Of a stretch of DNA of 64,000 bases, positions 59,352 through 64,000 are shown one piece after another. The notes beneath the pieces are model-generated. The model did not search any database. It was not told the DNA's origin and saw nothing but the letters and a program-made list of their open reading frames with translations. Origin of the DNA: Corticium candelabrum. Taxonomy: Eukaryota; Porifera; Homoscleromorpha; Homosclerophorida; Plakinidae. Each line of letters begins with the position of its first letter. Position 1 is the first letter of the stretch. The DNA is taken from positions 5,261,779-5,325,778 of the forward strand of contig NC_085089.1 of assembly GCF_963422355.1 (NCBI RefSeq). The letters run 5' to 3'. Both the position numbers and the translations under genes were made by a program.

Positions 59352-62250
59352 CAGATGTGTCGTTTGGACTTAATATTGTGCAGCGACGATTGTCTCAACG
59401 TCAGCGAGGTCCGCATAGACCCATGGCAGTGGTCGGACCACTTAGCGGTGTGCGCTTCCATACCTCTGGAAACCAATACGAACCGAGGTCCTGGCTACTT
59501 CCACGTGAACGTAGACGTATTAATAGACGGCGAATTTGTGGACAAAGTCGAAAGCTTTTGGACTGAGTGGCGATTTGAAAAAGAACGGTTTCCTTCGATC
59601 GTCGATTGGTGGGAGGTGGGTAAATGTTACTTGCATGATCTCACTCGCGGTCACTGTGAAGAACGGGCGAGAAGTAGGCAAAGCCGAAGGAGACATCTCC
59701 AAGCCACACTTTTCGAGTGTCACAACCGCTTGTCGGCCGAACGAGAGGATCGTAATATAAACACACGTGATTGTCTTCGTCAAACCGAAAACGAGTTGCG
59801 CGCTCTGGATCGCTTGGATGCCGCTGGTGCCAGGGTACGCTCTCGTCTACAGTGGACCGAACGAGGAGAACAGTCGACACGCTTCTATGCCCGTTTAGAA
59901 CGGCAACGACAGACGAACAATACGATGACAGAGCTGCATCACGAAGGAAACACTTACAGCGAGACGGAGGGCATGTTAGAAGCAGCGGCTTCCTTTTATG
60001 AACGTTTGTATTCTGCCTCCTCTATCTGCCAACAATCAGCCGATCGACTGACGGCAAGCCTTGATCGAAGACTGACCCAGGAAGACAGCGCATACTTAGA
60101 TAGACCTATTACTGTGCAAGAGATGCGTGTGGCGCTGGCTTCAATGGGAGCAATAAATCTCCTGGCGTCGACGGCATTCCTGTGGCATTCTACCGTCGCT
60201 TCTGGAGTCTGCTCGAGTCAGATCTTCTTGATGTGTATCATACGGCTCTAAGTAACGGTAGACTCGGTACGAGTCAACGGGCAGGCGTGATCAGACTGTT
60301 ACACAAAAAAGGAGAAAGGCGGGACCTCAAGAAGTGGCGCCCAATATCACTGCTATCAGTTGATTATAAAGTCTTAACTAAACTGTTAGCGTCTCGCCTG
60401 ACGAGCGTTCTACAGACCATCGTCCACGAAGACCAGACGTGTTGCGTATCGGGAAGATCAATCAGAGACAGCTGTCGCGTCTTACAAGACACGGTCGACT
60501 ACTGCGAGGCGACAGACAGAGGAGCCGGACTCGTCAGCCTCGATCAGGAGAAGGCCTTCGACAGAGTCGAATGGTCCTTTCTCGACAAAGTGATGGCAGC
60601 AATGAATATTGGCGAGATCTTTCGTTCATACATTTCGACACTGTATCGAGACGTGTCGAGTCGTGTCATTGTCAACGGCTGGATTTCACGAAAGATCCAT
60701 CCGACACGAGGAGTGCGGCAGGGCTGCCCCTTATCACCCATTCTGTATGTGTTAGTCGCGGAGACCCTATCTTCTACTATCAGAAGTACTCCCATCACAG
60801 GCTTGCAATTGCCGCAGACCCACAGAGTATTGAAAGTGGCACAGTACGCAGACGACACTACCGTAATTACGACTTCTGACCGCGACTTCCGTATCCTTCA
60901 AGAGTGTTTATCTTTGTATCAAGACGGCAGTGGGGCACGACTAAATACCTCCAAGTCCCGCGGTCTGTTTGTAGGTCCTTGGAGTGACCGCACAGACCGG
61001 CCCATGTCTCTGTCGTGGACGACAGACAGCCTCAAACTTTTAGGCATACACGTCGGTGCCGCTCGTTCCCTAAACGAAACGAACTGGCAAGGAGCAATCG
61101 ACAAGATGCGGGCTGTACTTCACTTTTGGAAACCACGCGATCTTTTCCTCGCCGGACGTTCGTATGTGGCACGTACGCTAGCGGCGTCCAAATTGTGGTA
61201 CGTGGTTCAGGTAGTCCCGGCACCACCACGAATGATCGACGAGATCAACACGACCATGTGGAAATTTATCTGGAAAGATCACGCCGAACTCGTAAGCCGA
61301 CGAGTCTGTTGTCGGACCAGGCGCAATGGAGGGTTGGCCGGAATCGTAATCCACGACAAAGTCGCTGCTATACAATTACAGTGGATCTCTAGACTAACAA
61401 GTACCGGCGACGACAGTTGGAAGTACTTCGCGCGATTTTGGCTAGATCGAGCAGCCAGTCCTTTTACCGACCATCGTGGCCTCTTGTCAGGAAACCGATC
61501 TCTCGTTTCCTCGGCCATACCACCTTTCTATTTGTCCTTGGTTAAAGCCTATCGACGCTTCAACGGTGCCGACAGGACTAGCCCGTCTACGTTGTCGGAG
61601 GCGACTTCACAGTCTCTGTTCGGCAACCTAAACATCACAGATCCGAGCGGAAGACCGTTCTATTCGCGTTCCATGGCGACCGCGGGACTGTGCACTGTCG
61701 GTGATTTACGAGAGAACAATAGGTGGAATGAGATCGCACAATTACAACAACGATATCAAGTCGGACCATACTTTCTTAAAGGCTTTGTGCGTAAGCTGCA
61801 CACTGCCATACCAGCCGTCTGGTTTACATTGCCCGACACCGAAGCCACTCCGTCATTGTTATCGATTTCCTTTCCACCTAAGACACCGATTCCTCTTTCC
61901 TCCAAGAGAATGTACGTTAAGATGGCAAAATGCAGAGATGTCAGACCACTAGCCGAGGATAAGTGGATGCTCCCTTCTTGGTCGGAGGGCTGGTCGACAG
62001 CTTGCTCCGCTCTTCAGGATGCAAGACTGGACACCCCATATTCCAACGATATTGCTTTCAAATTTCTCCATCGCGTCCTTCCGACTCCAGACCGTCTGAC
62101 ACTCTTCCGACCTTCTCACGACACCTCTTGTAACTCGTGTGGCGACGGACGGGCTGATCTCGGCATATTTTCGCTCGTTGTCCGTCGGCAAGGTCTCTCC
62201 AACCTTCTTTACGACGTATTCTTACCTGCTTCCTGTCTGACGTTCCGTCC
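59352..62250 (+). pseudogene. LINE ORF2, reverse transcriptase part
   Basis: Continues the endonuclease (WQWSDHLAVCASIP). A linker follows, then a frameshift near 60140, after which NKSPGVDGIPVAFYRRFW opens the reverse transcriptase. RT motifs: WRPISLLSVDYKVLTKLLAS, GLVSLDQEKAFDRVEW (catalytic Asp), RGVRQGCPLSPILY, and VAQYADDTTV (YADD catalytic box). Then LKLLGIHVG and a long C-terminal region with the start of a Cys-x2-Cys motif (CNSCGDGRADLG). A frameshift at about 62160 moves the expected HIF..C part to another frame. Remnants continue to about 62570 (RRRIVEEWHEARLHRPPRID). Confidence 0.88.
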
Positions 62251-63099
62251 GATGTGACTCTTTTGACTGCTCCGTTTTTGTGTGGTCTATCGCTATCATC
62301 ACCCGCATCGTTTATCGTCTGAACCTTCATCGCATCCTATTGGCAACATCGTAATTCTTTAGATTCTAATAGCATATTGGGTGTAACAGAGTCGGCCATC
62401 AGGCGGCGGATCGTGGAGGAGTGGCACGAAGCCCGCCTTCACCGTCCGCCGAGAATTGATTTCTTTTCTCGCCAATGGAGACCACCGGATAGGCCGTGCG
62501 CTTTGTGTTTTAAGGATGGCGACGGCAGCCTTGACATCCGCCTGTCTCCTCTGTTGGGTATACCAATATAAAACCCAAAAAAACATGTGATCTAGTCAGT
62601 CACTCAGTCAGTCATTTATAACCGTGTAGTCAGTCTGTGTGTATGTCCACATTTCAGCAAAACGGTCGTGATGGACTTAACATGTACACCTCGCACCTCG
62701 GCGTGAGTCCGGCCGGGGCACCATAGATCGCATTCACTTAGTCAGTTTTTACTTCTCGTGCAACACTAATGATTATCATACATGAGACCTGTCCAAATAC
62801 GACTCAGACAGGAGTCACAAGAAGAAATTCTTGTGGCTGGCGGAATGGCCGGGTTCGGTCCCCGCGTGATTTTGACGTGCTGGTGCACTCAACCCGTGTC
62901 TCAAAAAAAAAGATAGAATATTTATTAGATATATCCAATTCTCTAGTACAATGACATTCGATAGATACGGCAAACTACATAAAATGTCAACTAAACTCAA
63001 ACCTAAACTCTAACTTAAGAAACTAATGTGGGCGTGCTTGGACACGCCTAGATAGATAGATACATATACCTATAGATAGCTATAGAAATGTAATATAAA

Positions 63100-63650
63100 T
63101 ATAGATAAATACACAGATATAGATATTGTGCAGATTACACTTGATAGAAAGTTCACCGTAGATGTACCTGGGTTTTCGGTTGCACACACACTGCTGTCAG
63201 ACCCAGTGTTGTCCTTCTGGGTCTTACGAGCTGTTGCTCCTCTCTCAGTTCTAAAGTAGGTGAAAGTTGCTCTCTTCCGCTTCCTTCCAGGACTCAAACT
63301 CCTTCATGATAGAAAATTCTAGTTCCTGAATATCTTATTAATTAAAAGTTATGATTGCAGTAGTTAGATTGAGTGGATAAGAACAAATGTAGTACACAGT
63401 ACCCATGTCAATCTTGTGATGAAAGTCCAGGTGTTGTGATAGAGATTTCACTTGGATAAAGTTTTGACTGCTGCCTTCAATGAAACAGTGGTGCCACACA
63501 GCCTTCTCATACTCTGCGTTGTGTGTCTTTCTACGGTGGCGGTTCAATGTTTGTCTAGTCTTGAATATTTTGGAGCACTCACGACATCTCGTGTCTAACT
63601 TCTGCAGGTCATGAGTTGGGACTGTCTCTTCATTTGCAGAACCACCAGCA
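63100..63650 (-). pseudogene. MULE N-terminal region with C2H2 zinc finger
   Basis: The minus strand reads CRECSKIFKTRQTLNRHRRK followed by TH (a C2H2 finger), then VWHHCFIEGSSQNFIQVKSL and SQHLDFHH (a second Cys/His unit), ending at HKIDM with a donor. After a short intron comes EFESWKEAEES, then in a shifted frame ATFTYFRTERGATARKTQKD. The EF..WK..Y..RG pattern precedes the DNA-binding block at 55869-56186, supporting one gene split by the LINE. Confidence 0.5.
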
Positions 63651-63763
63651 ACCTATGATGAGAATGAGATTCCTTCCTCTGGGTGACATGCTTGTGCGGC
63701 GTGTGGCATGTACTCTAGATCTCATGTATGTGGTCTGTGTCTATGTCTGTGTTTATGTCTGTG

Positions 63764-64000
<237 letters not shown>

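Larger units (their letters stand above)
56370..62578 (+). mobile_element. LINE of the Tx1/L1 type, near full length, inactive
   Basis: A 6.2-kb plus-strand retrotransposon with ORF1 (zinc knuckle), ORF2 (endonuclease, reverse transcriptase, C-terminal Cys-His motif) and an A-rich end (cccaaaaaaac). It sits antisense in the MULE intron-like gap. Base composition is visibly more GC-rich than the surroundings. Frameshifts, stops and an internal 0.6-kb insertion make it inactive. Confidence 0.85.
51052..63650 (-). mobile_element. MULE (Mutator-like) transposon, interrupted by nested elements
   Basis: Coding remnants in one orientation: a zinc-finger N-terminus (63100-63650), a DNA-binding region (55869-56186), a transposase (54200-55660), a linker (52600-52830), and an Ulp1-like protease plus PHD finger (51052-51999). 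The order matches one multi-exon gene. The 6-kb LINE lies between the first two blocks and the TTAA element between transposase and linker. Terminal inverted repeats were not found, so the limits are those of the recognisable coding sequence. Confidence 0.65.

Overview
This window is nuclear DNA from an animal. It has spliced genes with GT-AG (and some GC-AG) introns, metazoan-type proteins, long (TG)n, (CA)n and (TA)n microsatellites, and many DNA transposons and retroelements. No viral, bacterial or organelle gene was seen. The compact but intron-rich genes, the repeat families and a lineage-specific receptor suggest an early-branching marine invertebrate. A sponge is my best guess, but a cnidarian is not excluded. 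That assignment is inference.

Layout. (1) 0.1-13.5 kb holds three housekeeping genes head to tail on the minus strand: SPRTN (DNA-protein crosslink protease), CEP44 (centriole/spindle protein) and FCF1/UTP24 (rRNA-processing PIN nuclease). The CEP44-SPRTN and FCF1-CEP44 gaps are only about 330-350 bp. Pogo/Tigger and hAT-like elements sit in their introns. (2) 15.1-19.4 kb holds a minus-strand, seven-exon type I membrane receptor of unknown family. Its cytoplasmic tail carries NPxY, YxxL and YEEI tyrosine motifs. A TTAGGG-like minisatellite fills one intron. (3) 19.4-30.2 kb is a gene desert of microsatellites, fold-back elements, a retroelement fragment and a possible Helitron-like element. 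(4) 30.3-31.1 kb holds a plus-strand, TATA-driven, two-exon secreted protein with a C-terminal cystine knot (CTCK). (5) 32.3-47.7 kb is ADSL (adenylosuccinate lyase), minus strand. Twelve exons were found and one short exon was not located. Its large intron hosts a nearly intact but dead hAT transposase and a decayed CXC-domain repeat protein. (6) 48.5-49.5 kb holds a single-exon, two-pass membrane protein of unknown function, next to a small transposon made largely of GATAC repeats. (7) 50-64 kb is a nested transposon complex: a minus-strand Mutator-like (MULE) element with a zinc-finger N-terminus, transposase, Ulp1-like protease and PHD finger, interrupted by a 6-kb Tx1/L1-type LINE and a TTAA-flanked element. 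The LINE is itself interrupted by a 0.6-kb segment carrying two gene-like exons.

Exon structures were derived by hand. Splice signals and reading phase were checked at every junction and compared with remembered family sequences; no search was run.
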